DNA from: Candolleomyces eurysporus
Taxonomy: Eukaryota > Basidiomycota > Agaricomycetes > Agaricales > Psathyrellaceae
Assembly: GCA_027579435.1 (NCBI GenBank)
Contig: JANBPK010000826.1
Coordinates: forward strand, 23,623 to 87,622
Length of the DNA: 64,000 nucleotides
Direction of reading: 5' to 3'
Below, in pieces: positions 12,421 to 24,373 of the stretch (position 1 is the first letter of the stretch; each line of letters opens with the position of its first letter). The position numbers were made by a program, and so were the translations under genes. A model generated the notes under the pieces. The model was not told the origin of the DNA and searched no databases. It saw only the letters and a program-made list of their open reading frames with translations.

Positions 12421-12595
12421 GCTTGAGGGCCCTTAGCAAACATGAGAACGCCAAGCCTGGCATTCTCCCATACTTNNNNNNGCACNGTGNTGACCGTTGC
12501 GCTGAGTGTCGACGACGAGCTCAATGTCGCAGCGACACGTAACGCCAGCACCNATTCAAAATGNAAAGCAAAAAGATGATGAAGAGACCAAATCC
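12421..12595. promoter_or_regulatory. divergent promoter, CLC / MED4, with N run
   Basis: A short divergent interval containing an assembly N run (12476-12481 and nearby). The exact CLC 5' limit is hidden by it. Confidence 0.35.
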
Positions 12596-13384
12596 ATGTC
12601 CACGATCCTGTTGGCTCCCTTGAACGATCTACAGTCTCTCGCCCATACATTATTCTTGTCTTTATCACCTCCTCCGACAAAACCGCCTCCACCTCCACCA
12701 CTATCGGCGTTCCTCGATTGTGATAGAGCNTTAGCGGCTGCAGTGAACCTCGCACATGTTCACCAGATAAAGCAGCGGAAGATCGAATCGCTTGAACAAG
12801 AATTGTACGATCTAGAAGAACGGTGGAGGGAGATTTGTCGGGAGCTGGACACTGGGACCAAGGAGTTGGAAGACATCATTGAAGAGGGAGAAGAGAGGAT
12901 CAAGGCAATTGAGGCAGCAAAGAAAGGTGCGCTCTACTATAAAACTGCTACTGTCGCTAGATGCNCATTCTGCTCCAGGTGCTATACCATACCCTGAGCT
13001 CTTGAACTATGCTCAAGGNCTCAGCTCGTTCACATCTGCACCTCCCAATATGCCGGACCTCAATCAGCCAGGAGGCCAGATTCTCGGTCCAGTTCCAGTG
13101 TTCTTCCCTCCGTTCCCCAACGAAGAGCAGATGCGCCGTGGGCGACTCAATGCTGAAGCCCCGCTGGGCAATCTTGGCGAAACGCATTCGGTGAAGAAAC
13201 GTAGGCGTCTATCTGCTTCTTGGCTCGATCCCGGCGTTTATGCTTCCTTCTTTTCACAGCACCCACACCCTCNCCAGTGGCCGAAACACAACTCGCGCCT
13301 GGGGCGAATCCCTACCGGCATGAAATCAGAGCACCTCAACCCACATTCTTCGACTTGGATTTGGACCTTAACCCCGATTTATGA
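12596..13384 (+). CDS. MED4: Mediator complex subunit 4
   Basis: Med4 is part of the Mediator middle module and bridges activators and RNA polymerase II. Exons 12596-12926, 12979-13200 and 13260-13384 give 225 aa. The start MSTILLAPLNDLQSLAHTLF is the conserved helix, followed by a Pro-rich linker and a long coiled coil (HQIKQRKIESLEQELYDLEE, AIEAAKKG). Then comes the Med4 block IPYPELLNYAQ-LSSFTSAPP. The tail ends FFDLDLDLNPDL, an acidic LDLDL end seen in fungal Med4. Acceptor CACAG at 13259 is required to keep that tail in frame. Three Ns affect single residues only. Confidence 0.9.
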
Positions 13385-13472
13385 AGCGAACCTAATACCC
13401 TACACAAAAGACGGAGAGACTATGCNTACAAGAAGAATCCACATTTCTTTTCGGACGAACACGATNCCAGGA

Positions 13473-14180
13473 CTATGAACTTCCTCCTGCTGCGACCGTC
13501 ACCTCTTCCGTCGTCGCTCTCTTAGTCGCCGCTCTCTCCGGAAATAAATTTCGTATCCTGCTAGCGATGTCTTTGCTGACCGCCTTCGGCTTTGNCTTCT
13601 TCATATACGGTCTCGAGAACGTCGCCAGCTGGAGTCTGAATCCACTGTTCGGACAGACGATATCCCGTTTAGCTTGGACGAATTCGATAGCTTCAAGNGC
13701 GTCCAGCTGCATTGTCACNATGATATAGGCACAGACAATGGTTGCGCTGCGGCTGATGCCTTGTTGACAATGCACCTAGAANGAATGNGCGGTCATTTCA
13801 GNTTGAANAACTTAGAATACAAAGCATTCNATCCTTACCAGTACTTTGTTTGTCTCGTTCTCCGCCAATGCATCCGNAATGAACTTGTTAGTCTCTTCAA
13901 AATNNGTCAAGATATTGGCATCGGATCGGTCTGCAATGAAGACTTGCAAACGGCGTTGGATTGGGATGCGGTCTGGGAGTGCGGGTCGGTGTTCAATGAC
14001 TGAGATAACATGCGTTATTCCTAATGTTTCCATCTCGTTCTCGTCGCAGGCCGTCCATAGGTCTGAAAGGTACAGTCGAGGAGTGATTTGGCTTGCGCTG
14101 CGTGCCCACAGCCTCCCAGAAGACCCTCTGGCCTTCATGATGGCAGCGAGAAAGGGCGACGCCGACAAGTAGGATGACAT
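13473..14180 (-). CDS. dual-specificity protein phosphatase
   Basis: Two exons (13839-14180 and 13473-13775) give 214 aa. The DSP fold is visible: SQITPRLYLSDLWTACDENE, GITHVISVIEH, then across the intron VLVHCQQGISRSATIVCAYI, which carries the catalytic HCxxGxxRS loop with Cys and Arg intact. The general acid Asp falls in VFIADRSDANI. It ends with a basic Ala/Arg-rich tail. There is no extra kinase-binding domain, so the substrate cannot be named. Several Ns are unresolved codons. It is convergent with MED4 (88 bp between stops) and divergent from the palmitoyltransferase gene. Confidence 0.88.
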
Positions 14181-14759
14181 TGTGGTAGAAATGCAAAGAC
14201 AGTAGGAGACTCACACAGCTCACAGCATCCTGTCATTCGGTTCACCCTATATAATGGACCGGGGAATCCGGCAGCTGTGCAGTGCGCTGACTCTATCAGT
14301 GATGGGCCCAGGAGTTGGGCGCTAAATTAACTCTTTCTCCAACCCTCAAGTGGGGGGTTAACCTGTCAATTAGCCTCTGTAGAGCCCTTACGCAACACCA
14401 ACTGGTGCGGTCTTGCCCCTGTGCGCGAACGGCGGCCAGNTATGAGCAATGTCTGGAGGTATCTAGAATTGTTCATACAGGCCTTTGTCTTGGCTCTCGC
14501 GTGGTGAGCATGGCAGAAATCACTCATCNNNNCNNNGTGTCTTCTGACCATCCCATGCAGCACAGGATGGTATATCGCTACTCTTCACGTTGGNTGTACG
14601 TCACTGTGACCCGCTGCACCCGCAGAAGCTTNNNGACATTGACGTACTGACGGCCCTTTCTCAGTCGGATGGTTCATTCGCCTTCACAAGGAACGACTNA
14701 CCGGAAGTTCGTCACATTCTCTGATGGTCTGACCTGACAAGGCTAAGNCGGTGTCCTAG
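14181..14759. other. divergent interval with unresolved 5' exon of the DHHC gene
   Basis: The first exon(s) of the palmitoyltransferase must lie here, but Ns at 14529-14536 and 14632-14634 and competing frames prevent a start call. A coding-like stretch at 14640-14700 (frame reading DIDVLTALSQSDG) may belong to it. Confidence 0.35.
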
Positions 14760-15973
14760 GTTTATACATCGGGGTCACGAGCACTCTGATATCTATATCT
14801 GTTGCTCTCTATCTATACCTCTGCTCAAAACGAGATACCCACTCCGTCTCCGTATACCCTATACCTGACAAGGCCGTTCTAACAGAACCCTATCCTTGTT
14901 ACACAACAGACGGCGACTTTCGAGTATGTAACAGGGACTTNTGCAAGTCCACCTGGGCCCCGCCTCGCTCGCACCATTGCTCAACGTGTGGCGTCTGTCG
15001 GCTCGAATTCGATCACCACTGTCCATGGGTACGTACTTTCTTCAAACATACGAAAGTCCCTCAAAAGTCCCGCACTGCCTTTCATTCATTCATTCGCTCA
15101 TTCATTCTGCATGAAACTCCCTTCATTGTTCTTCAATTTACTTGTATATGGCAGGTCGGAAACTGCGTCACCCTCCCGCGACTCAAGGCTTTCCTACTTC
15201 TCCTAGTCGTCTTCCCTCTCGCATTCTTCGTGGCAGTCGCTCCGATTAGGCATGTCCTACTATCCCATGTCTACCAAGCCCTTCGCGAATCCCAGAACGA
15301 CACCATGACAAAACGCTATTGGTGGGATTGGCCTGGTTCGTGGGTTGTCATCGGCGGACCTCCAGGACGGTGGATCGTTGGCACCATTCTCGGGTTCTGG
15401 TTGATTGGGAATGAGCGTCAACCAGATGCACCTAGCTATCCAGGGCAGCTGATAGAAGAGCCTCACTTTAGAGTGGTAGTTATCGCCTTCCTCTCGAGCG
15501 CGATCGCGGTTTTCTCTATGGTGAGCGCTTTTTGCGAAGATCGTCTTGGCCGTCGTAATTGACGCATTTCGGGTCCATGTTGCTTTACAGGGCCTCGCAC
15601 TGTTCACCGTGCGTATGATTCTGCGAGGCTGTACGACGTTCGAGTCGCTGGGGAAGAAGAGAACCAACTTGGTGTGTATACCAACTCAGTCGGCTTCCGT
15701 GACAGGGTTAGGCGATGGTGGCCCTACCTCTCAAGACCGTCTTGCCGTCTTTGCTCCAGAAGCAAAAGAACGACTGTACGACTTGGGATGGCGAGCAAAT
15801 TTCAAGAAGTTCAGACAGCAACCGCTCTTCCCCAACCCGACTCCGTAGGTTCCATCGTTGATTCAGCTACGCCTGATTCTGAAGTACCCTCAAACAGACA
15901 GCATTTTGAGTGGCCAAAACTCAACCCAAATATGGTGCGAAGGATGCGGTCGAACATTACCGTGAAAGACTAA
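14760..15973 (+). CDS. DHHC-type protein S-palmitoyltransferase (5' end not resolved)
   Basis: A membrane enzyme that palmitoylates protein cysteines. Visible exons are 14760-15028, 15155-15520, 15591-15844 and 15898-15973. A membrane segment (GLYIGVTSTLISISVALYLY) is followed by the cysteine-rich domain with APPRSHHCSTCGVCRLEF and DHHCPWVGNC, catalytic DHHC intact. Two more hydrophobic segments follow (LKAFLLLLVVFPLAFFVAVA and VVIAFLSSAIAVFSMGLALF). TTFESLGKK corresponds to the TTxE motif. The end is RLYDLGWRANFKKF then FEWPKLNPNMVRRMRSN. The last intron (15845-15897) is needed to join these frames. Intron 15029-15154 contains a CATT-rich run. Confidence 0.85.
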
Positions 15974-16123
15974 TTCATCCCTGAAGTCAAGGAGGGACAG
16001 TAATCCTTAGTCAAAGAACGTTTGGTCACCTAAATAAAATGGAATTTAGGGCGTTTCCGACGGGATATGGGAGGTGTGCCGTTATAAACGAGTGATATGC
16101 ATTGGAATGTAGATAGCAAACAT

Positions 16124-16848
16124 CTATGAATCTTCGGTGGTCTCTTTGGGTTTGACGCCGTACTTGGCAGGGTCTGTTCCGTGGTGGTTGTGGTTCACGA
16201 TGTTGAACCTGCAATAATTCAATCACTGGCTGGACTAGCATAATGAGTGCATGCACGTACATGGGGAGAGCAGCTGCAGAGGATATATTCAATTTAGTTG
16301 AAATTCAAGAGCAATAAAGTGTGTACGCACAGAATTTGAGCTGGGAGAAGGTGGAGTTGGCCGCGGCAGCATGTTGTACCCACTCCGGTTGCTGCGACGT
16401 TCCATATAAAGGTTTGCCTTCGGATGCGCGTTGGCTCAGCTCCTTGAAGTCCAACTCTTCCTCTCGCTTGTTCTCAGACCATCCCCAGAAACGAGCTGTA
16501 TACATGGGTCAGAGAACGGCAAAAAATAGGAAAGGAACTTGGGTGCGCACCGCTTGACCGCTGGTAAGCCAACATGAAACCGCCAATGAATCCCAAGAAC
16601 CCTCCGAGTCTGACCGGGGTCTTCAGAGACACTTTGGTGGGGTCTGCCATTTCTGAAAAGAATATTAGCCACTACGGCACCTCTACATCACAAGAAAGCA
16701 TACCCCAGAGGTGCAACACTGCTGGAACGCCGGCCGTGGCACCAGCCCATACAGCGTAGTCTGAGGGCCGCATGTACCGCACNACGCGGGAGGCATGTGG
16801 GTCTGCGTCGATACGGGGGTAGGGAGTCTCAACCTCCTTGATAGGCAT
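16124..16848 (-). CDS. nuo-21: complex I 21 kDa subunit (nuo-21/NUXM type)
   Basis: Accessory subunit of mitochondrial NADH:ubiquinone oxidoreductase. Five exons (16704-16848, 16551-16652, 16331-16495, 16261-16273, 16124-16208) give 169 aa. The N-terminus MPIKEVETPYPRIDADPHAS with RPSDYAVWAGATAGVPAVLH matches the family; VRLGGFLGFIGGFMLAYQ is the membrane segment; ARFWGWSENKREEELD and the end GTDPAKYGVKPKETTEDS are the C-terminal domain. Exon 4 is a 13-nt micro-exon (SALPM plus split codons), which any short-exon-blind gene caller would miss. Convergent with the DHHC gene, divergent from the nucleoporin gene. Confidence 0.88.
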
Positions 16849-17066
16849 TGTGTGGTCGTTGTCGAGAAAGAGCTGGTCGCGGGTGTTGACGATGTCGAGC
16901 CGGGTAAGTCACGTGCCGGGATACGCCTGCCCTGAAGCAAAAGTTTGTGACCAGCGTGCACTGGTTGCTGGATTGTGGCTCATCAATTGTGCTCAAGCTC
17001 GTGGCTGGGTCGCCTTGTTCTTTGACCTCCACCATCNCAAACGCCTCCGCCCTCCNCAAGGCTCCA
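16849..17066. promoter_or_regulatory. bidirectional promoter, nuo-21 / nucleoporin
   Basis: 218 bp separate the two divergent start codons. Two Ns fall at 17037 and 17056. No TATA box is obvious. Function is inferred from position. Confidence 0.45.
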
Positions 17067-19978
17067 ATGAGCGCCGCGCGACGCAGCGACAACCGGGGGC
17101 AGGCCCGCAAGGCGACCTCGTCGCCCTATGCTAGGCCGTCCCAGAACTCGGTAAATAGCATTCAACACGTTCTGGTTCATCACTTCTAATACGAGATTTT
17201 ATCTATAGGGGTGGAGAAGATTCATCGTCAATCCAATTACACGTCTCTTCGGACACTCATCAGAGGTTGAAGAGCAAAGGTTTCGCGGGCAACAGGTTTG
17301 CACGTCTTTGTCGCGCACGTCGGCCTCTTCTAACGCCCTCACCAACAGCTGCAGCGATCCTCATCGCCGGAGGATGCTTCCGCCTACTCCGGAGGCACCC
17401 TCATGTCAATACCCGATACCTCGAGTGAGGCTGATATACCCGAACCTCCCCGGTCACCGTCCAAAACAGTCTCGCCAAAACGTCGCCCACCGTCCGAAGG
17501 CCCAACCACCAGTGCAACACTGGAAAGCGTCATCGACTTCTTGCACGATGTTCCCGGAACAGCCCTCAAACCCGCCGAAGCGAAAAGGCTTGTACAGTTG
17601 ATTCAGAAATGCATCAAGGGGGAAAGACATGCCTCCGAGTGGTTGTTGCGCCACGTCGGACAAGTTCTCGACGCTGTTAACGTTGCAGGGTTGATTTCAA
17701 TATTGCAAGAACAGATTCATCGTACGTCGTCTGAACTACGCCTTTGGTTCCAAACTGACATTCTCGTAGCTCCCAAACCAGAGCCGTTCAGATTCCAAAG
17801 TGCACCACCACCACCAAGTCGCGAGGCATCCCCGGCTACAACGTCAACGCCTGCGGCGACTCCCCGAAGAACTCTCAAACGTAACCCTAATGGACCATAT
17901 CGCTGGGAAGGTGCCGGCAGCGCAAAGGCGACACGACGCAACCGTTATGCATCGCCTGCTTTCGGCACGCCTCAGTTAACCCCGGAGAAATCTAAAACTG
18001 ACGGCGACAAGAAACGGAGAAAGGTTGACGAAGAGGCGTCTTCCAATGAGTCTTCTTCTACGTCAAAACATTCTTTCCCTGCATCGACTCCCCAAACACC
18101 AACTCCTCGTACCAATGGTCCGACCGCACCCAAAATCACCATCCCAGCCTCACCTTCCAAACTGAAAGCGCCAGCTCTTCTGAAACCGACCACGCCTTCT
18201 CAACCTTCCCCCCTCCGCCAGGCTTGGTCAACGAGTCCCTCAAGTTCCCAGGAAGACCTTACGAAGATTGACCAAGTACAACCGAGTCCACCCAAGCAGA
18301 GCTCAGCGGCCAGCTTCATGTCCAGTATCATTCAGGAGGTCACCCCTCCGAAGAAGCCCGATCTTAGCAACCCTTACCAAACTGCCAGCCCTCTTGCTAA
18401 AGTTGCACCTCCGCGTCGGTCGGCAAGACGGACCAGGGCAACTGGACGGCCTACTACTCCGGAGAAGGAGAAGGAGGAAAAGGTCGCGGAGGAGAAACCG
18501 AAGGATCTGCCTGCGCAGGCTATCATTGAGGCGACGCTTCCCAAGGTACGAAACCATTTATGTTTCTTGAATGGGTATGACTGAACTCTTTCACAGGGTA
18601 GCAAGCGCTCTCGCCCTCCGGTCAATCTGGAGAAATCAAAATCACCTGAAGCATCCGTCAATGGATCTGCATCGACCTCAAATGGAACCGGAGACGATGA
18701 AGACGAGGTGGATAGATCACACAAGAAGGCCAAGAGTGTTAATGGCTTCCTCTCTCCGTTTGGCTCGTCTTCCACGTCGTTTGCGCCTCCGGAGAAGAAA
18801 GATGAAGAGCCCAAAGCTGCCCAATCAAGCAACCAAGGTTCCGTCCTCGGTGCGAGCCCAGCAGCACCTTCTGCATTGACGACCAACGGTCTCCCATCAT
18901 TCAACCCTCCGAAATCTGCAACTGCACCCTCGCGCCCCAGCAAACTGAGGTTCAGCTATCAGCCAGATCCAAACTCTGGACCTTCGTCACCAGAAACGAA
19001 AAATATGGATACGGATACAGAACCCAGCGCGCCTCCGCCCCCAACCATCTCCTCCACTTTCTCCAACCTGCCATCCGCACCTACCACTTCTTCNAGTCTC
19101 CTCAGTCGACTATCATCAGTACCTGAAACAAATACCAAGGAGGACTCGAAGATGGATGATTCAGAGGATACCTCTGCGAAATCAGCTACCCCGAGCGTCG
19201 ATCCTAAAACACGGGTTCTGAAGATGGCCGAAAGCTCGCTGCCCACGTTCACTTTCACAGTCTCGCACAAGACGGATGGTGTCGCGCTTTCAAAACAGCG
19301 GGAAGCAGCCAAGTCGAAGCCTGCCAATGTGTTGCCGACTTTTGATTTCAGTCGCACCGCTTTGAGCACGAGCGTGATGGCTTCCGGCTCTGGTTCGAGC
19401 TCAAGCTCTGCTGCAGCACCGGCGAAAGGAGGCTTTAACTGGGCCGCGGCTGGGCTGAAACCTCCCACTGCAGCAGGGTCGAGTTGGACGTGTTCTCTGT
19501 GCATGTTGACGAACCCTGCGAGTGCGACGGAGAAGTGCACTATCTGTGACGCACCTGCGCCTGGCAAGGCAGCGGCTTCCTCCGCTTCTACCACTCCTTC
19601 GACGTTGAGCTCGAATGCTGCTGCTGCCCCTGCAGCACCGAAAGGCAGTTTCAACTGGGCCGCTACTAGTTTGAAGCCAACATCTGGGTCAGGGTGGACG
19701 TGTGGGCTGTGTGGGTTGAGTAATCCGNTTAGTGCGACGGAGAAGTGTACTATCTGTGATGCTCCGGCTCCCACAGNCTGCAGGGNTCTTCCAGCAGTAC
19801 CACTTCTTCTACTGCGGCACCGCCACCGAAAGGTGGTTTCGACTGGGCTGCGACTGGGTTGAAACCGCCGAGTGCAGCAGCGGGTGGCAGTTCGAATTGG
19901 ATGTGTGGGCTATGTGGGTTGAGTAATCCAGCGAGTGCGACGAGCAAGTGTACGGTTTGTGAGGAACCGCGGCGGTAG
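17067..19978 (+). CDS. nucleoporin with three RanBP2-type zinc fingers
   Basis: Exons 17067-17150, 17209-17295, 17349-17721, 17770-18545 and 18597-19978, about 900 aa. The N-terminus is basic with an amphipathic stretch (GWRRFIVNPITRLFGHSSE) like the membrane-binding helix of Nup1/Nup60/Nup153-type proteins. A short ordered region (TLESVIDFLHDVPGTALKPA to ISILQEQIH) follows, then a long Ser/Pro-rich disordered region. The C-terminus has three zinc fingers: SWTCSLCMLTNPASATEKC, GWTCGLCGLSNP, and NWMCGLCGLSNPASATSKC. Each is preceded by a KG(G/S)F(N/D)WAA-x-LKP motif. FG repeats are few. Two Ns near 19777 and 19787 shift the frame between fingers 2 and 3; the third finger and stop TAG 19976-19978 read cleanly after correction. 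Basket nucleoporin is my inference. Confidence 0.75.
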
Positions 19979-20570
19979 CATGGCAATCTCCCTATGGTTT
20001 TTGTGCGTCGTGACCTCCTCTTCCCCTCCCCCCCTCTGAGCTTGCGTTTGTGATTGACGTTGTCTGTCATTCCGCTATTGTACGGTACTACGTCCATGTA
20101 TACATATTCATCCGTACTCTATCCGTCCAGTTACCCCCATCCCATTATACAGCTTGTCGTTTGTTATTCCCTACCAATTATTGCTCTTCTTTCGGTCAGC
20201 TGTGCACTTGTTTCTCTTGCTTTGTCTTTCTCCTTCAAGCATCCCCTTTCGTCCCTCCGTCGAAATATCGCATTTGTTGTGCTTTTTTTTTTGTCCTGTC
20301 TCGTCGACTTGAGTAACGTACTTGTATAATTCCCTCTTCGTACGATAGTGAGTTGAGGCTACCATCTGCCTGAATGAAGGATTTGCATGTGAGCGCCCCT
20401 AAGTCCACTATTGTGTGTAGATAGTCTCTTCAGCTGCGATCAACGCCTACTTTCTCCTCCTAGTCCTTATTCCTTGAAAGTAAAGGTTAGCGGAAGCCTG
20501 GCGTTGTCGATAAAGTTTCCATTGAATGAACAAAATTACAAGTTGGAAGAGATCGGGGGTCTGGTCATAA
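19979..20570. other. intergenic boundary between core block and NLR cluster
   Basis: The nucleoporin 3' flank (T-rich, with a 10-T run near 20283) runs into the 3' flank of the first NLR gene. No coding exon is seen. Confidence 0.5.
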
Positions 20571-23070
20571 TTACGGTATAGGCCCGGTGGATGAGGGCGA
20601 CAGGCGATCCGCTTCTTGTTCCAACTTTGAGATTTTGCAGAGATCATCTTCTTGTCCCGTAGCATCGAGGCGCAGCTGGAGGAGAGAAGCCATGAGGCGG
20701 AGGCATTCAGCTCGATTCCGGTGCCCAACAGGACGATGGAACGCGAGGAGCCCCTCGCAATGAGCTATTGCTTCTTGTAGGTGGGAGAGTGTTTGGGTCT
20801 TCCCGTACATCAATTGGAGGGATATGATAAGGTTCTCAAGTGCAATGGAGCGATATGGATGAGGGGATGGTCGAAGTTCGAGTGCTTCACGAAGCAAAGA
20901 AATGGCCTCCTCGAGGTCAGTCATGATTGCGGTGCGCCGATGACGATCCAGGAGTGCCTCACCGAGACTGTTGAGTGAGTGCGAGCGATTTGTATGAGGA
21001 GATGGTTCGAAGTCCGAGTGCTTCACGAAGCAAGGAAATGCCCTCCTCAAGGTCAGCCGTGGATCCTGTGCACCCATGACGATCCAGGAGTACACCGCCA
21101 AGATTGTCGAGTGAGTTTGAGCGAAATGGATGAAACGAGGGCTGAAGGTTGAGTGCTTCACGATACACGGAAACGGCCTCCTCAAGGTCAGCCATGGTTC
21201 CTGTGAGCCAATGGCGATCTATGAGTGCATTGCCAAGATTGTTGAGTGAAAGTGAGCGGTCCGGATGAGGCGATGGTAGAAGTTTGAGTGCTTCACGATG
21301 CAGGGAAATGGCTTTGTCTATGTCCATGAGAGACCCGATCTGACTGGCACGGTCACGATATACAGTGGCCAGGACCGTAATCCACTCGGGGATCCCAGGT
21401 TGGAGTGCAAGTGCCTGGCGACAGAGGTGGACAGCGGAACTGTAATCCGATGGCTTGAAGCAGCCCAGCCCGCCGTCTGAATGGTTGTGTAAATATCTAA
21501 AAGCATAGCCCACAACGGCGGGAATCTGTTTGCTGGAGCGAACAAACAACTCTGGGTCTTGTCGCAGATACTGGAGTTCACACTCAAGGAAACGAAGGTA
21601 GAGGCGGACATGATGGGACGGGTGCGCAAAGAAATTGCCCGATCGACTTTGGGTAGTCAGGAAGTCGCGGAGGGAGGTGTGGCAGAGTGTGACAGGTATG
21701 TCATCTGTTCCTGGAACTTGAATGATCGCCTGCAAGTTCACGAGGACATTGACGACCTCGTATATATGGATTCCGAGGAGCTCTGCGATCGCCGACGTCG
21801 AAAGCGGTGCCGAAAGCAGTGTGATGGTTGATATGATATCGGAGAAGTGGGGGAGGTGCTGAGAGCGGGCCAATGTTTGTGCGTAAAGCCCATCGAGGCC
21901 GGGATTCATCTCGAGGGCCAAGGGGAGGCGATCCATTGGTGTTCGTGGGTCGTTTGCTTCGGTGTTCATTGCCATAATGAATTTAAACACAGCTGAGGCG
22001 AAAATGAATGATCCCCCAATATGTTTGACAAGTTTGCGTCGGTCGCTCTGGGTAGGCCACTCTCCATGCTGCCGAACGTACGCTCGGATGACCGAGTTCC
22101 GCCTACATCCATCCTCAAAAAGGATTTGCAGGAAGGTGGTGATATCGTCATCGGAGCAATGGTCCACGAGGTTGTCCAACCTGACCGCTGGAACGTTCAG
22201 GCGGGATTGGATGTGCTCTTCAACCCGGCTCGTGATAAAAACGCGGAGGGGAATAAGAGGGTTGTTGTTGAAAAACGCCAGCATTCCGTCAATGAGCTCC
22301 TGGACTTCATCTTTGTCATCGCACTCGTCCAACCCATCCAGCACCATGAGGAATGGGCCTCGCGTCAACACCCCGACCACTTTCTTCCTCCGAACAAGAG
22401 CTTTGAATGATTCATGGACAAAGCTTTTCTTCCTCTGAACGACAGCTTTGAATGGTTCATAGACCAAGCACCGCATACGGTCCTGTAGAGAAACACCTCC
22501 TCCCGGTGGCGACAGCAATGCCGGGTTTCGTTGTACAGCTTCGCGTATGAAGGGTTCCGTCTGGGGGATAGCCGCTGCCATCTGACTTGCTAAAGTCGTC
22601 GGAAGCCTCCCAATCTTGCTCCTATCGCCTGCATTTCGGAAGAAAAAGAAGCTTATGACCGGCCTATCCTCCCGCTTGGACGTCTCACAGACCTCCTGAG
22701 ATATGGAAGACTTTCCAGACCCGACATATCCATGCATCCATCGCACATGAGGTTCTGACACAGTCGTGACATCGCTCCTTGCCCAGTTGTTAACGTTCTC
22801 GACCACCTGTAGCCTCGTGCCAGGAAAGCAAGCAGAGTCGGGGGGTGATCGTTTTCGATTGCGAGTATGGGATGCATCGGTGATGGGCTGAAGAATGTCG
22901 AATAAGCCTAAAGGTGAATGGTTAATGTTTTCCAGACGACATCGCTAAATTCACCACTTACTCCTCTGCTCGGCGCTAATAAGCGAACCGTGCTGGTGGA
23001 AGCCTCCCTCGACGTTATTAACTACCATCTGTCCTATCTGCGCATTTTGGGATCCTGATAAGACGTTCAT
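20571..23070 (-). pseudogene. NLR-like NACHT-TPR gene 1, one-base frameshift
   Basis: STAND-type NTPase of the fungal NLR group. Exon 1 (22962-23070) encodes the N-terminal module starting MNVLSGSQNAQIGQMV; exon 2 starts at 22907. The NACHT domain has Walker A (HGYVGSGKSSISQEV), Walker B (FLMVLDGLDECDDK) and the FITSRVEEHI sensor region. Six 45-residue TPR-type units follow. The frame breaks in unit 4-5: 21001-21010 reads GATGGTTCGA where all other units and paralogues read GATGGTCGA. Removing one T restores an 814-aa protein ending at TAA 20571-20573 (2445 nt, a multiple of three). The break may be real or an assembly error. As printed, translation ends at 20959. Confidence 0.8.
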
Positions 23071-23799
23071 TGGCACCTACATGAAGAACGGTCAGTTATG
23101 TAGTCAGATCAAGGGGGATGAATATGGACAGCACAATCCATACTGATCTTACCGGTACTGCTTGATGGTAGGAGCGCAGTTGGATGCTTTCAGCCCAGGT
23201 GCGTTTCTTGGATGTTGGGGAAAGGATGTGTAGAGTCAATAGGTGCTAGTCAGTCGCAGCAATGGGATGATGGGGGAAGGGAGCAAACACCGCTATAACA
23301 TGCTGGCCTCATGCTACTGCTGTTGACCTCTGTTTCCCACGTACGGTTTTGTTCTAGTTACGGCAGGTCATGCATTGATGACTGGCCTGCTGGGTGCTTA
23401 GGCCCGTAATCTGACTGTCGGTCAATCCAAGGGCATACCAGGCGTACCAGATTGCACTCCCCCAGGTCCAGGGCGTTCTATAGGGAATTGGCGAGCGAAC
23501 AGGGTGCAAGGAGGTTGAGCTGAAGCAAGTAAATTCAGATTGATGATGATCAACGCCCATTCTGGCGAGGGATGAGGGACTGGTATCAACTGCAGTGCAT
23601 TTTGGGTATGTGAAGTTTGTCGTCATGATTTGAGGGTCAAATGAGAGAGAGAAGGCCCCCGCCTCCGATTCTGCGAAAACGTATCTCGGACCTCCCTGCA
23701 AATTTGATAACTTGAATTGATATACCTCGCAGTCTATTTAGAGAAGCTGGAGTGCAAGAGTGTGGTGCGCCCAATTTTGTCGTCGCTGTTCGCTCCTGA
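23071..23799. other. 5' flank of NLR gene 1
   Basis: Shared with the other copies: a conserved 5' UTR intron ends just before the start codon (acceptor then GTGCC and ATG), with a branch-point-like CTGAC. The flank beyond it is a diverged duplicate of 29119-29810 and 39387-40330. No gene is seen. Confidence 0.55.
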
Positions 23800-24175
23800 C
23801 CACGACATGAATCTTCTCTTTTATTGCCTCGGGCTTAGCGAGTCTGATTTCGCACATACATGATCGTTGGTAAAAGCATCAACGCGTCCACGTCAACCCC
23901 TGTCAACCCCGGCAAGAATCAAACTCAACCCGATCTCCCAGCTCGAATGGGCATGGCAAATGCAGAGTACAAAGACGTGTCCTATCACTTGCGGGGACGG
24001 CCTCACCTCTCAGCGTTTGCACAAGCGTTCCCAATCCGCCCTCCCAAGGCCTTCGCTCGGCTGAATTCTCCTTCACTAATCTCCCTCAACCCTATTTCTG
24101 CGCTCCTTACCCACACTCTGACGCGGACAGAGATTACCTATCCGACGTCTGGCCCAACGGCGGAGCATTTTTGAA
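23800..24175 (+). pseudogene. fragment 1 of the PPxY membrane protein gene
   Basis: The beginning resembles the signal-peptide exon region of the intact gene at 40331, then jumps to its middle. Bases 24012-24168 match 41510-41670, which encodes the conserved LNSPSLISLN and PLTHTLTRTE block. Homology stops at the GGAGCA equivalent of 41674 and no long frame continues. It shares the same internal deletion as fragment 2 at 29810-30240, so both derive from one already-broken copy. Confidence 0.7.
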
Positions 24176-24373
24176 TCAGGCCGAGACTTGGACTTGTCCA
24201 ACCCGCACGGTCTCCGTCGTCTCCCCTAGCCTCCAACCCCCACCATCCCCTTCTTTGTTCACGCTCCCTGGCTCGTAAATGCTGGAAAGGCAACCATTGG
24301 AGCTACAGAACATACTCCCGATACGCATCTCTCCTGAATCGTATGCCCATCAACATATATCAACCGTACTAAT

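Noticed and set aside
21962..22438. Plus-strand ORFs opposite the NLR genes (also near 28178, 34343, 37612, 38519)
   Set aside because: They recur in every copy simply because the antisense of the NACHT/TPR code is open; no independent support.
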